A stretch of 64,000 bases of DNA. It comes from Bryoerythrophyllum caledonicum (taxonomy: Eukaryota > Streptophyta > Bryopsida > Pottiales > Pottiaceae). Position numbers and translations under genes: made by a program. The DNA is taken from NCBI GenBank assembly GCA_963971425.1, contig OZ020525.1, forward strand, positions 15,010,187-15,074,186. Direction: 5' to 3'. Below, piece by piece: positions 44,333 to 54,622 of the stretch (its first letter is position 1; each line of letters opens with the position of its first letter). The notes under the pieces are model-generated. The model made no database searches, was not told the DNA's origin, and saw only the letters and a program-made list of their open reading frames with translations.

Positions 44333-44658
44333 TACGGCCAAAAGGATAAATATAAGGCTTAATTTTCTGTCACGCATGAGAAATCTGGAAGCGTCGATTG
44401 GGACAAAATTTTCCTCATCTGTGTAAAATACATATCATCTTTCTCACGAAATCAAGTTCCAACAATAAGCTAAACGCAAATACCGGTACCTCAGACCACA
44501 ATGTGACAGAAAAATTTGAGACACCTACAGAAAATACCGAAGAACTTGGCGAGGAAGTTCAAATCGTATCGACAAATTAATGACTACATCGCTGCCTCCT
44601 CTATCAACGTCACAACCGAAAGGGTGAATGGATCACTTACCATGAGTGATCAGCAGGC

Positions 44659-45669
44659 TCATGACTCAAGCTTCGCCGCCTCCTCACTGTTGAGCTTCTC
44701 ATCCTTGATGCGAATCAACTCCACTGCCTCTTCAATGGCTTGCTTCCCCTCATCCTTGGTCTCCAGCTTCTCTCTGTTCTGCAGCTTCTCCTCATCTTTG
44801 GTGGGAATCAACTCCACTGCCTCTTCATTGGCTTGCTTCCCCTCATCCTCAGTCTCAAGCTTCTCTTCATTCTGCAGCTTCCCCTCATCTTTAGTGGGGA
44901 TAAGCCCCACAGCATCTGCAATGGCTTGCTTCCCTTCGCCCTCGAGCTTCTGTCCATTTTCGATGTGCTGCTCTTCATCCTCGCCTGCTACATTCTCACT
45001 CTTAATAGGAAGCTCTACTGCATCAAGCCTTTTCGCATCCTCGACAAGGGCCTCCAATGCATCCCCATTGGGCTGCTTGGCCTCATCGTCTGCGTGAGCC
45101 TCTACCGCGTCCTCAATGTGAGGCTTGACCTCGTCTCGAATGGAAAGCTCCACCACATCCGCACTGGGGAGCGACTCGGCATCCTCACTGTGAGGTTTTT
45201 CCTTCTCCTCGACGTGAGCGGCGGCCTCAACGTTCACCTTGCTCTCCTCCACCTCAACCTGATGCTCCACTGCATCTTCCTTCCCCTCAACCTCGACCTC
45301 CTCGTGGCTGACTGCCTCTGGTGCGTTTGTGTCCCTGTCTTCGGTGACATCGTCCTTCTTCAGGGCCTCAGGCTCCGCGACTTCGTGGCCGTTCGTCTCC
45401 TCGTGACTGGGCTCGTCATTCTCGAGATTGGCGAACACGTGCACCTCCTTGGTCACCATTGGCAGCGAGCTCTTGGACGCATCGCCGCTCAGCACCGCCT
45501 CCAGGGACTGAATGTCGCTATCCTCGACCTCCTTCGCCTTCTCGCGTCTCAGAAACGACAAGAGCTTGGTCATCAACCCCAGCCCGGCCACCGTAGCCAC
45601 CCCGATGATCACGCCCTGGCGTGCGCTTATCTTCCGCTTCCGCCGGCTCATTCTCCGACCCTCCTCCAT
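44659..45669 (-). CDS. Glu-rich single-pass membrane protein, 336 aa
   Basis: ATG at 45669 (MEEGRRMSRRKRK). The longer frame begins at a GTG, so this ATG is preferred. A basic N-terminus is followed by one hydrophobic segment (QGVIIGVATVAGLGLMTKLL, about residues 19-38) and a basic stop-transfer patch. The remaining 290 residues are acidic, rich in Glu, Lys, Asp and Ala, and probably disordered. Near the C-terminus three copies of a 33-residue unit occur (GKQA.EEAVELIPTKDE then LQN.EKLET.DE). GC-rich codon use is like the NPF and CYP18-2 genes, and the frame is intact for a kilobase. This suggests a real, possibly lineage-specific gene, anchored in a membrane with a charged tail on one side. 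No family is recognised. It lies next to the 2.1 kb fold-back. Confidence 0.6.
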   Translation of the reverse strand: MEEGRRMSRRKRKISARQGVIIGVATVAGLGLMTKLLSFLRREKAKEVEDSDIQSLEAVLSGDASKSSLPMVTKEVHVFANLENDEPSHEETNGHEVAEPEALKKDDVTEDRDTNAPEAVSHEEVEVEGKEDAVEHQVEVEESKVNVEAAAHVEEKEKPHSEDAESLPSADVVELSIRDEVKPHIEDAVEAHADDEAKQPNGDALEALVEDAKRLDAVELPIKSENVAGEDEEQHIENGQKLEGEGKQAIADAVGLIPTKDEGKLQNEEKLETEDEGKQANEEAVELIPTKDEEKLQNREKLETKDEGKQAIEEAVELIRIKDEKLNSEEAAKLES

Positions 45670-46540
45670 CTCGCTCCAACTAAACACCCAGACGAAATCC
45701 CACAGATAAACTCAGGCCAAATCAAACGCTGAAAAACCCCCGGCAAAAATTGAACAAGCGCGTGCAGACCCGAAGCCAGGCTCCAAAACAGGAAGCAAGT
45801 CCCGAACGCCCCGGCAAAGCAGAGCGAGACACGCAGAAAACTCAGGCCTAAGCGCTACTCACACAAAACGCTAGAAAAACTCCGACAAAAAGCAAACGAG
45901 AATGTGCAGCCCCAAAAGCTAGAAAAATCGAGATCAGGAAGCCAGTACTTGACCACAATGTAGCGCCACCAGTGCTCCAGGCAAAACCAACAGAAATGAC
46001 AGTCTAGCACACAACGTGGTGTACCTGGAGTGCTCCGGAGATCCAACCCGGCTAGAGCTAGAGGTACTAGCGAGGCTGGTTGATCACGTGAGTGAGACCA
46101 GCGAAGGAGACGACTAGCAGTACTGTAGTGAGCTGGAGGGAGGGATGACAGGGTGCAGCGACGTCTCATCCACAGGGTGGAGAGCCAGTGGCAGTAAGCA
46201 GCCTCCGCTGCTGCGGGATTGCCCAGGTGGGAAGCGCATCGGCGCCGTCCATGGACGATGGCCAGGGCGCCATACGTTTTGGCCGCCGCGATCTCCCTCA
46301 GCACGGCAGTGTTCGGGTGGCGCCGACGCTGCATCATCATGCGACGGCTCGTCCGGCCTGTGTAGTCCCGGTTGCAGTGGGGGAGGTGGCCCCAGATGCT
46401 AACTTGGCCTGGCTCTTGACGCACATGACGACCATATGGGGCTTCATCTCCCAGATATGCTCCCTAAAAGTCCGGGTTGGGCTCTTCATGCCCACACAAG
46501 GTTCATTGTAGAATCCGATATGGTTCCTAACCAAACCATT
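45670..46540. other. GC-rich flank of the Glu-rich gene
   Basis: Higher GC than the surroundings; probably the 5' UTR and promoter of the minus-strand gene. Overlapping ORFs on both strands (for example minus 45855-46424) show no convincing domain. Confidence 0.4.
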
Positions 46541-46547
46541 TGGTTAT

Positions 46548-46695
46548 ACTCTTCTCATTTACCCTTTTAACCATATTATTACCACAACATTCCCATTGCA
46601 TTCCCGATGAGTTCCCATGTTGTTCCCTAGCGTTCCCCCATTCCCAACGTGTTCCCCATGTTCCCAAAGAGTTCCCAATGTGTTTACACCTGGGA
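46548..46695. repeat. GTTCCCA-rich degenerate minisatellite
   Basis: Repeated gttcccaa.gtgttccc-type words every 10-15 bp (cattcccattgcattccc, gttcccatgttgttccc, gttcccaaagagttcccaat). Confidence 0.7.
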
Positions 46696-46900
46696 ACCAA
46701 TTTACATATTTAAAATTTTATCCAAATTTACCTTTTGTTTAGTGGGGCCCACCACCAATCGTTGGGGCCCAACGCAGGCTCATCCGCAACCATGTGCGTG
46801 AGCTTCTTCTATGGATTGCTGGGTTTTGACACGCCTCTATATGTCGCTTGTGATTTATTGTTTTTACAAATACTCTTCTCATCAAAGAAATTCAAGTTAA

Positions 46901-47044
46901 CCTTTTATGGCCGATCGACCATATATGGGTCGTTTTGGCACAAAAATCTTCAGGGAAAGTGCTACAGGCCACCTCAAAGGAAAAAATTGACAAGGACATA
47001 GAGGTCCTTCTCATATGCCAGAAAAGCTCATTGGCCTTATGGGG
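46901..47044. mobile_element. TTAA MITE copy C, internally deleted, 144 bp
   Basis: CCTTTTATGGCCGATCGACC after TTAA (46897-46900), and the inverted end CATTGGCCTTATGGGG followed by TTAT at 47045-47048. The left half aligns with copies A and B; about 150 bp of the middle is missing. Confidence 0.75.
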
Positions 47045-47049
47045 TTATA

Positions 47050-48015
47050 CGCAAACTATGTCTCAGAAAGGAAAGAATTTGAAATCACGGCATATAACTT
47101 TTTCCACGCTCCAAAAACAATTCCAATTTGAAACTCATATTTCTAAATTTTAGACCATTGGAAATGGATTGTTAATCATCCATTGGATATGGAACCTAGG
47201 ACCAACTTCCTCTCTCAAGGGAGCTTCTCCAAAGCTAGCCACGTTCCCCAAGTCTACATTCACTAAATGCCAAAGACTTGTAGGACCACAATATGTGCAA
47301 TATAACAAACATTGTGATTTTAGATAGCATACAAATAGAGGGTTTTCAACCCTACACTTTATGTTTATATCTATCCTTGAAGAAGGTCAAGTTTTCTAAA
47401 CATCCTTAAAAGTAAGGGTGGAAAGAAAGCGTAAAAGAGAGCGGGAGATTTAAGGACAAAGAATTAGAGACAAGAAAATCTCATGTTTTCTTCTTTGGCG
47501 CTGATGAAATGAATAAGTGGTGATTGCAAATAATATTTTGGGACCCTAGCCTATGCAAGCTTAAAGCCTTTCCAAGGTACCCCAAGAGCTGACTAGTTGT
47601 TCTCCAAACCTTTTCTAAGGCAAAGTCAGAGGTCCTAATTACTATCATAGGTAATATCAAAGGAATATCTTTCTACGTTCATGTTTACTAAATTAACCAT
47701 ACAATTAAGGAATTATGCCCTTGGCGAGGTACGCTAAACAAGGGTCAATTCAAAACAATACAAAATAATATGAAATAAACAAGATTTTGGCATCTCTTCG
47801 GAGTGAATTCATATACCGAGTGCTTCCAAGATTGGCCTCATCATGCGTACAAACGCCATATTCCTTCAATTTAGTGTGAAAGACGCATCAATTTCATCAT
47901 AAAGTATTACACACGTTGATTTGCCATAAATAATACCATTGGTAACAAGGGTTTATCATGAAGGCAAATATTTATTTGACGCTTTTTGCCCTTGCCTTGG
48001 AGGTGGATTATAGAT
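47050..48015. other. No recognised feature
   Basis: AT-rich sequence between the MITE and the candidate LTR, with no gene seen. Confidence 0.5.
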
Positions 48016-48502
48016 TGTTGTCATGGGACGTGACGTCGAGGACCTCTCCATATCGTAGTGTTTTAGCGTAAATTAATTTATTACTAATCTACGGGTTTAG
48101 GGAGGTACGGTGATGCACTGCATTCATCCGTGGATGATTTCTATCCACTCATGATTGTATGTGTGTGCGTATAGCGCCGCACACGTCCTTGACTTGACGT
48201 CTTTGTCAAGTCAAGCTTTGTGAGTGGAATTTGATAGTGTTTTGTGGTTACCTTTACTTCTAACTGATTGTTTATCATAAGTAAAGGCTCTGTATTCTCT
48301 TATACTACTAGCACTTGTTGATTCTCTCTTTGTGGAGTGCGATATACTTGACTACTTTTGTGATTTACTAGTTATTCAGTTGACAAAGACCCTCCGACGT
48401 TCCTCTCTTTACCTCTTGAATTTGAGCTTAAATGAGTATAGAAAAATTTTGGGTGCCTAGATTGATGTCGAAGGACACGTTAAGATAGAGCCAACGCAAC
48501 AA
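48016..48502 (+). mobile_element. Candidate 5' LTR of retroelement A
   Basis: Begins TGTTG (48016) and ends CAACA (48502), two bases before a tRNA-type primer site. It contains a perfect 11-bp hairpin (CTTGACTTGAC / GTCAAGTCAAG, about 48190-48217). The second LTR is not in the window, so the boundaries rest on the TG...CA ends and the primer site only. Confidence 0.5.
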
Positions 48503-48504
48503 AT

Positions 48505-48522
48505 GGCGCCCGAATTAGACAA
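48505..48522 (+). other. Primer binding site of retroelement A
   Basis: TGGCGCCCGAATTAGAC starts with TGGCGCCCGA, complementary to the 3' end of a tRNA-Lys/Arg-type molecule, as in many LTR elements. The 1 kb between it and gag is an untranslated leader containing the 48590-48930 dispersed repeat. Confidence 0.6.
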
Positions 48523-48589
48523 TTTTTCAACTAGATGTGAGCGGCGCAAGAATTGAAAGAAGAATAACAGCTGTCAAACATGATTCTCC

Positions 48590-48930
48590 AATTTTTCATC
48601 CATTATATAATTATCATCCACGGAAAATTTCATTTGCATTCAATTTTCATCTTTTTTGCAAATTCATCCACTGCAAGCAGTTTTCATCCATTATGGATAA
48701 AATTGTAATTTGGACAGAATTCATTTAACTATGAGTTAATATCTTCCAAAATATATTTTTTTGAATTTCAACTTCAAATTTGAGCTCTCCATAAAGTTTT
48801 CTATTTAGTGGGAAGGAAATATTTCAGTGGAATTTTTTTTCCAAAACCACATATTTGTGGGTTGTTTAAAAGAAAGCTTAGAGTTTAAACTTTGGAGGTA
48901 TGTAACTAGGGCAATTTAACTCGGTTTTGA
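48590..48930 (+). repeat. Dispersed repeat in leader of element A
   Basis: Partner of 10270-10620, same orientation. Either the copy at 10 kb is a leader fragment of another element A, or both are one independent repeat. Confidence 0.5.
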
Positions 48931-49558
48931 GTGAAATTTGCGCCTACATTTAGATTTCTCGGCTAATTCTATTTTGGTATTGGATTGGTATTGAGCGCGT
49001 TTGTTACGTTATGTGTCATTTTCATTTTGGAGACTTAAGTTTTTAAACATCGCAGCTGCATTAGCTCACTACTTCATTAGTTTTAGACTCTAGGAAGGAC
49101 ACCTTTGGGTGTTCCCCTTGAGTTCTTGCAGGTTTTTGCGACTAGTAACCATCCAATGCATGCGGGTGCAAGTGACTCTGGTCATTTTCAATTTTTGCGT
49201 TTATATCGTTAAAGGAATAGATCCGGTTTTGACTTCTGGATTCTTGTGCGCTACCTCCCCCCTGTTGCATGCTTATTGCTGGTGTTTCTCATGGCCCCAT
49301 TTCTTGTTGTCCCATGATTGTGATAAGGTACCGTAGGGGTGAAGTTGGGTTCATGGCTTTTTTGTCTGGGACTGTAGGAGGTTGTCGTTGGATTTGTGCT
49401 AGCCAAAGGTGATGACCGGTGAATCACAAAGTTTGGTAGTTTTAGAGGTGCTAGTTACCCGTTCGCACCCTTACCCTTTAGATATTACTTGTAGATAAAT
49501 CCCAAGGTGGTTTTTGTTTATGGTGAGTATCTGAAGTCGATATTATCGCTTACCCTCA

Positions 49559-51090
49559 CCAGACCACCCGGAGAGTACTTCCACCGTAGACTTCGAGCCA
49601 GGGTTGGATACCGACGACGCTTTGAGCCTATTTCGGCATTACATACCGAGCGTAGGCCTCGGATATGGGGCGTGGGCACATTTGACGACGTGGAGGACGA
49701 TGACCGTCATGTCGTGCGATCGATTCTCGAGAGGGGTTGGAGACATTTTCCTACCCAATTGACGACTTTGATTTTCGACCTAGATGAAGGAGAAGCGCCA
49801 ACGGGCGCCGTCGTATAACGGCTGGTATGCGTTCAAGTTGTTGCTCTAACATTTGGAGTTAGAGGCCCTTCAAACATACGGAAGATGGACCACGCAACAC
49901 GAGGTAGAGTTGCGTCCCGTTGAGGAATACTGGCGCTAGCATGTGGAGTTGGTGACTGCGCTCAAGGAGAGTGTGGTTGCCCAAATCTTGACTTCCACTA
50001 AGGAGCCCAAGGTGGAAGAGAGTTTCCTCGGTGAAGACTCCAAGGGCAAGGGTGTTGCCCACTGTGGGTGAACGGGTTGGCATGGGGGCCATGTCCCGTT
50101 TGGCCGTAGCTACACGTGCGGCATTGGTGGTGGTTGGCAATCTGCCCGCCTTCAATCCACTAGCGCGGTTTAAAGCACACCATGAGGTGGAGTATGGAGG
50201 TTTAGGCATCTCAGATGTAATGCATTCAAGATTTCCGCCCAGAGAAGAAAGATACCCTACGTACTATATATACCCCATTGGCACGGTTGTCAGCAAAGGT
50301 TGATGATGTGTTCACGGAGCGCCAACTGGTGAAAATCTTCATCTCAAAGTTGGATAAGCGGATAGTGGAGTTGATTTGTCCGCATCTTCCTTTTTGATTT
50401 CACAAGAACTCCACTTTGACACAGGCGTTCACCAAGGTGGAGGCGCTTAATAGAGCATTGGGCGTAAGCGAGGCCACGGATTTGGTCACAGAGCTTATGG
50501 ACGCTCGTAAGCCTAAGAAGCTTACCACCGCGATTGGTAGCTTGACAGAGGCACAACTTGAAAAGGTTGTGCATTGTTGGACTTGTGGAGAGGCGGGTCA
50601 CACCAAGGGGGGCTTCAATTGCTCCAAGACAAAAGAGGCAAGTACGGTAAAGGCCAAGCCCAAGACCAAGACAACCAAGCTTGCAGAGAAGGGTGGGAGC
50701 AAGTCGAAGAAGACTGTGACATGTTCTCATTGTAGCAAGACTGGCGATAGTGATGAGAATTGCTTTTCTTTTCACCCGGAGAAGCGCCCAAGGTTTTGAG
50801 CTGCTAGATCGAATGTCGTGAAGACACTTCCAGCCGAACCGGAAGAGCTGAAGAAGTAAATGAGTGCAATGGCAAGTAACAAAGATAAGACTTTGAGGCA
50901 AGTGGCAGACACACGCCTTTCGGTGAAGGGTCAAGGCTCATCTTCAGTCCTAGTTCGCTACTTGTATGGCGCTTCGGGGGAGCTTGTGGCATCAGTGGCC
51001 ACTTCTGCTCAAACTACCGCATACGTGGTGGCACCTTTGTTGCAGTTTGTAGAGACAATATTCCTCCGGAATGCACCTAATCCTCACTAA
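49559..51090 (+). pseudogene. Element A gag (capsid and zinc-knuckle region), decayed
   Basis: 49559-50071 is one frame (VDFEPGLDTDDALSLFRHYI, LGYGAWAHLTTWRTM, SYNGWYAFKLLL, LELEALQTYGRWTTQHEVEL) with in-frame stops at 49760, 49769, 49781, 49847, 49937 and 50069. After a frame change, 50230-50803 reads DFRPEKKDTLRTIYTPLARL, KVDDVFTERQLVKIFISKLD, a TGA at 50395, then FTKVEALNRALGVSEATDLV. A nucleic-acid-binding region follows: CWTCGEAGHTKGGFNC (C-x2-C-x4-H, last Cys two residues late) and CSHCSKTGDSDENC in a Lys-rich stretch. 50804-51090 is a Ser/Ala/Val-rich tail. This order (capsid then zinc knuckle) is that of LTR-retrotransposon gag. Element C interrupts it downstream at about 51.1 kb. Confidence 0.7.
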
Positions 51091-53836
51091 ATGCTTCCAA
51101 AGTAACCGCTCCGGTTTCGTTCCCGCAGAGACCTAATGTTCTTGTCCAAATACTCCCAAAAACTAAACTACCACACCAATCGTTCAAGGATTAGCTATTC
51201 TCTTCACTTATGTATTACGATTCCGGATCCTTTTGGAGACCGGAATTTGTACAAAGATTTCCGGAAATAGTTTCCGGAAGTCCGGAGGGTAGTTTGTTTT
51301 GTCTCTGTTCCTCCTCAGAGAGTCTTCCGGACACCTCTGCAGTTCATCTCTTCCCCTCCTGGCTACTTCCGGACCTTGGAGACTACCAGGAACACCTCTG
51401 CAATAGCCCTGCAGCTCTCCCAAGCGATCTCCTGATACGGATCTTGACCGGTTTCTCTCTTAACGAACTACTTATCACTCCACTCCGGAAGAATCCTAAC
51501 ACAACGACACACACAAGAACGGATCTGTTACTCACGAAGATGACATTTCACACCAAAGGTACCGGGAAGCAGTAAAAAAAATGTGAAGTGTATTCAGTGT
51601 GAGAAAACAAGATGAAGGGATTTTCCCAAAACCACCCTACTAAGTACTAACTAAGTTCCTTCAAAACTTAGCCTTTTATCGCATCTACTAGAAATCCGCT
51701 AGTTCTTATCTAAAAGATCCAAGAAATCCGGAAAAGTTCCGAATTGGATCTCAGATCCTATAATCTCGGAAAAGTTTCCGGACTCCGGATTTTCCTGTCT
51801 AACTACAAAAACTAGCCGTTGTTTCCGCCAGCAACCGGGTGCACTGGAGCCCCATCGTTAATCGCTGCTAGTCCGGAATCTAAACCCTAAATTACTACGC
51901 CTAAACACTAATCTAAGTCGGAGCACCCGGTGGCCGATTTCTCCCACTTCTACATTAGGGGGAGATCTCCACCGGAGCCCGCTGTTTGCTCTTGGTCTTC
52001 TTCGCTGTTGCCGGCGAAGAGTTGCCCTTCCGGGTCAATGGTCCAGCCGTTGGAGAAATCGTTGCCGCCGGAGCTCTGGAATCCGGAGGTTGAGGTGGCT
52101 TCTCCGGTGAACCTTCCGGAACAGAAGGTGTTGATTGTTCCGGCCCAAAAGCTGTTTTGGTTTCTTGGACTAAATCTCTGTAGCTTCCGGAGGGACTCCC
52201 TGGTCGAGGCGCCAGTCTCCGGGACACAGACTTGGGTGGTGCCTGGGGGTCAACTTCTACCGGAGGATCTGCCAGGCCCATGGTCAGTGGCATCAACAGA
52301 TCCGGAAGGTTCTTTAGTATCTCACCTGTGCTCGGGTTGGGAGATACAATGCCTTCTGCCGGTGTCCGGGGTGACGGAGTATCGAGGTCCTCCGGATTCG
52401 TTGAGGTACCCGGAGCTGGAGTTGACTTGGACTATGGAGGTCCTGGAGGGGCCGTGGTTCGATCCGGGGTCATAAAGTCTTCCGGTACTTGGGCTGCCTG
52501 GTCTTCTCGAACCACCTGGGTAATGTTGTCGACCAGGAGCTGCATTTGCTTCCAGGTCTGGCCCATCTTCTCTGCTTAATCCAGGAGAAAACGAAAGATG
52601 CTGGTCCTAGTCACCTTCTTCTCCTTCTCCACCAATTCGGTGAAGATCTTGCTCCAGTTTACGGTATTCACCGGAAACTTCAGGGCCTCCCGAATCTCCG
52701 TCAAGGTAGCTGCTGATGCATTGGCTCTTGCCTCCGCCTGTTTCCGGACCACCATTGCCAACGCTGTCTCAGGACGTACGTGCACGACCTTCTTCTCCAA
52801 CTCCGTGTTGGACTTGTACATGGTGGAGACTTGAAGGTGCAACGCCTTCATATCACCCTCCTTGCTCCGGAGATCCTCCACCCGATGGATCGCCTCTTCC
52901 AATCGGTCGACTCCTAGACTCCAGAAGACCTGTGCTACACTGATTGTAACGATGAAGTTGGTCTCCTTGAGGGCGGCCACTCTCCAGCTGACCTCGTGCA
53001 GGAGGTCATCCATCTCCATCAGCTGGGCCTTGGAATCTTCCGGGTCGAGCTTCCTCCTCATCCGGCTGGCTTCCTCTAACGGCTCATACTCGTCTTCATC
53101 GGACAATCCGGATGTATTGCGGATGTCCGCACTTTCCGGCACTGGTTCACTATAAAAAACCCGTGTTTTTTGTCACGTCCTAAATCATGTCCCAGGAGAC
53201 ATGTAGACATCCGAATTTACATCCCTCTGACGTACCAACGCGTGTAACACGCTATTACGCGTGGGGACATCACCAAAAATGCGAGGACATTCCTACGACA
53301 GGGACGATTTTCGAAGATTTTGGGAGGCTGGAAATGGTGCCAACTGGGCGCCACGTAGACCACACCTAAGCGGCACGATGACGGGCAGTGCCACATGGCC
53401 GGGAATTTCATCCGATCCAATGGTGACGTGGAATCTGACGTGGCGTCTGACCTCGACCCGGGAAAGAGTGACGTGGCAGGCCACGTCAGCAGAGATTTGC
53501 ATAGTTTTTTTTTCAGATTCGTGTTTGCGGGGACGTCATTGGTAACATGGCTGTGTTTTTTAAGACTTCACGGGTTGACGTGGAGATGTCCTGTTCGACG
53601 TCTACACCAACGCTACCTGGATTTTGATGCTGATTTCGTTGAACATCGCCATGCACTAGAGGACGTGGCGATGGACATGATCGCGTCCTAGAATACGTTG
53701 CCGACCCATGGTCGTCGGCAATGAGGGTGTCATCGCAGACGTCTCAAAGAACTTATGCGTATCTGACGTGACATCCCCTGATGCATGGTATTGCTGACGC
53801 TGTGTATGTGATGGTGTTTTGGAGGGACATCGAGAG

Positions 53837-53911
53837 ATGTTGTACAAGACATGAATACGTTGTACAAGACATGAGTATGTTGTACAAGACATGAGTACAA
53901 GACATGAATAC
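53837..53911. repeat. 20-bp tandem repeat
   Basis: gttgtacaagacatgaatac occurs three times in a row with single-base changes (gagtat, gagtac), then a partial unit aagacatgaatac. It is inside the CACTA element. Confidence 0.85.
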
Positions 53912-54264
53912 CTCATCATACATGTAACATGTACATTCATCCAAATTCATGCTTACTGGCCTACTTGCAAATGTGGTAATATGATATACACGCAATTTAA
54001 AATATGAATGCCTTCCACTTTATAGTCATTGCATAGACGAATACAGCCTACACTGTACTCAAAATTGAACATCGCTAAAGTGTCACAACATCGTATCCTA
54101 AAACATTGCCGTGTTTGTGAACATGTCCAGGAATGTCTCCATAGACACGGGGATGTTTCAAAAGACGTCTCTGCGTTTCCTAAGTCCTGCGGCATACGTC
54201 TTCTACAACATGGTCACGTCTATATGTCGCTCACAGCACATTGCATGTTCAACACTGCACTTCT

Positions 54265-54478
54265 AACCTCTACACTCTAAACTCTAACCTCTATACTCAA
54301 AACTCTAACCTCTACACTCTAAACTCTAACCTCTACACTCAAAACTCTAACCTCTACACTCTAAACTCTAACCTCTACACTCAAAACTCTAACCTCTACA
54401 CTCTAAACTCTAACATTCTAACTTGTAAACTCAGTCTACACTCTAAAACTCCAACCTCTACATTCTAAACTCTAACTA
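54265..54478. repeat. 21/42-bp minisatellite with alternating units
   Basis: ctctaacctctacactctaa alternates with a ctcaaaactctaacc variant, giving a 42-bp higher-order period over at least four double units, followed by degenerate units. ORFs here (NLYTLNSNLYTQNS) are repeat artefacts. Confidence 0.9.
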
Positions 54479-54536
54479 CTTGGAGAAATGAAGGCCAAAG
54501 TGAGCTTTGTGCAACCTCAAATTCTACTTAAAGGTC

Positions 54537-54622
54537 TCATGACCTAACTATGGCTGCAACAGCTAACCCTAGCCGCCTCATGACCTAACTATGGCTGCAG
54601 CAGCTATCCCTCGCCGCCTCTA
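54537..54622. repeat. 42-bp direct duplication
   Basis: tcatgacctaactatggctg followed by cagctaaccctagccgcc occurs twice in tandem, the second with minor changes (cagctatccctcgccgcc). Inside the CACTA element. Confidence 0.85.

Noticed and set aside
44740..45732. 330-codon plus-strand ORF antisense to the Glu-rich gene
   Set aside because: Leu/Leu-Pro-rich mirror of GAG/GAA codons, with no independent signature.
46150..46424. Minus-strand RRRHPNTAVLREIAAAKTY resembling the histone H3 segment around TVALREI
   Set aside because: Similarity is limited to about ten residues, and neither the rest of the histone fold nor the H3 tail is present. Probably chance in GC-rich DNA.
45855..46424. 189-codon minus-strand ORF upstream of the Glu-rich gene
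   Set aside because: No domain, Cys/Trp/Ser-rich composition and no continuity with the gene; treated as 5' flank.
54241..54468. Asn/Tyr/Leu-repeat ORF (NLYTLNS units)
   Set aside because: Produced by the 21/42-bp minisatellite.
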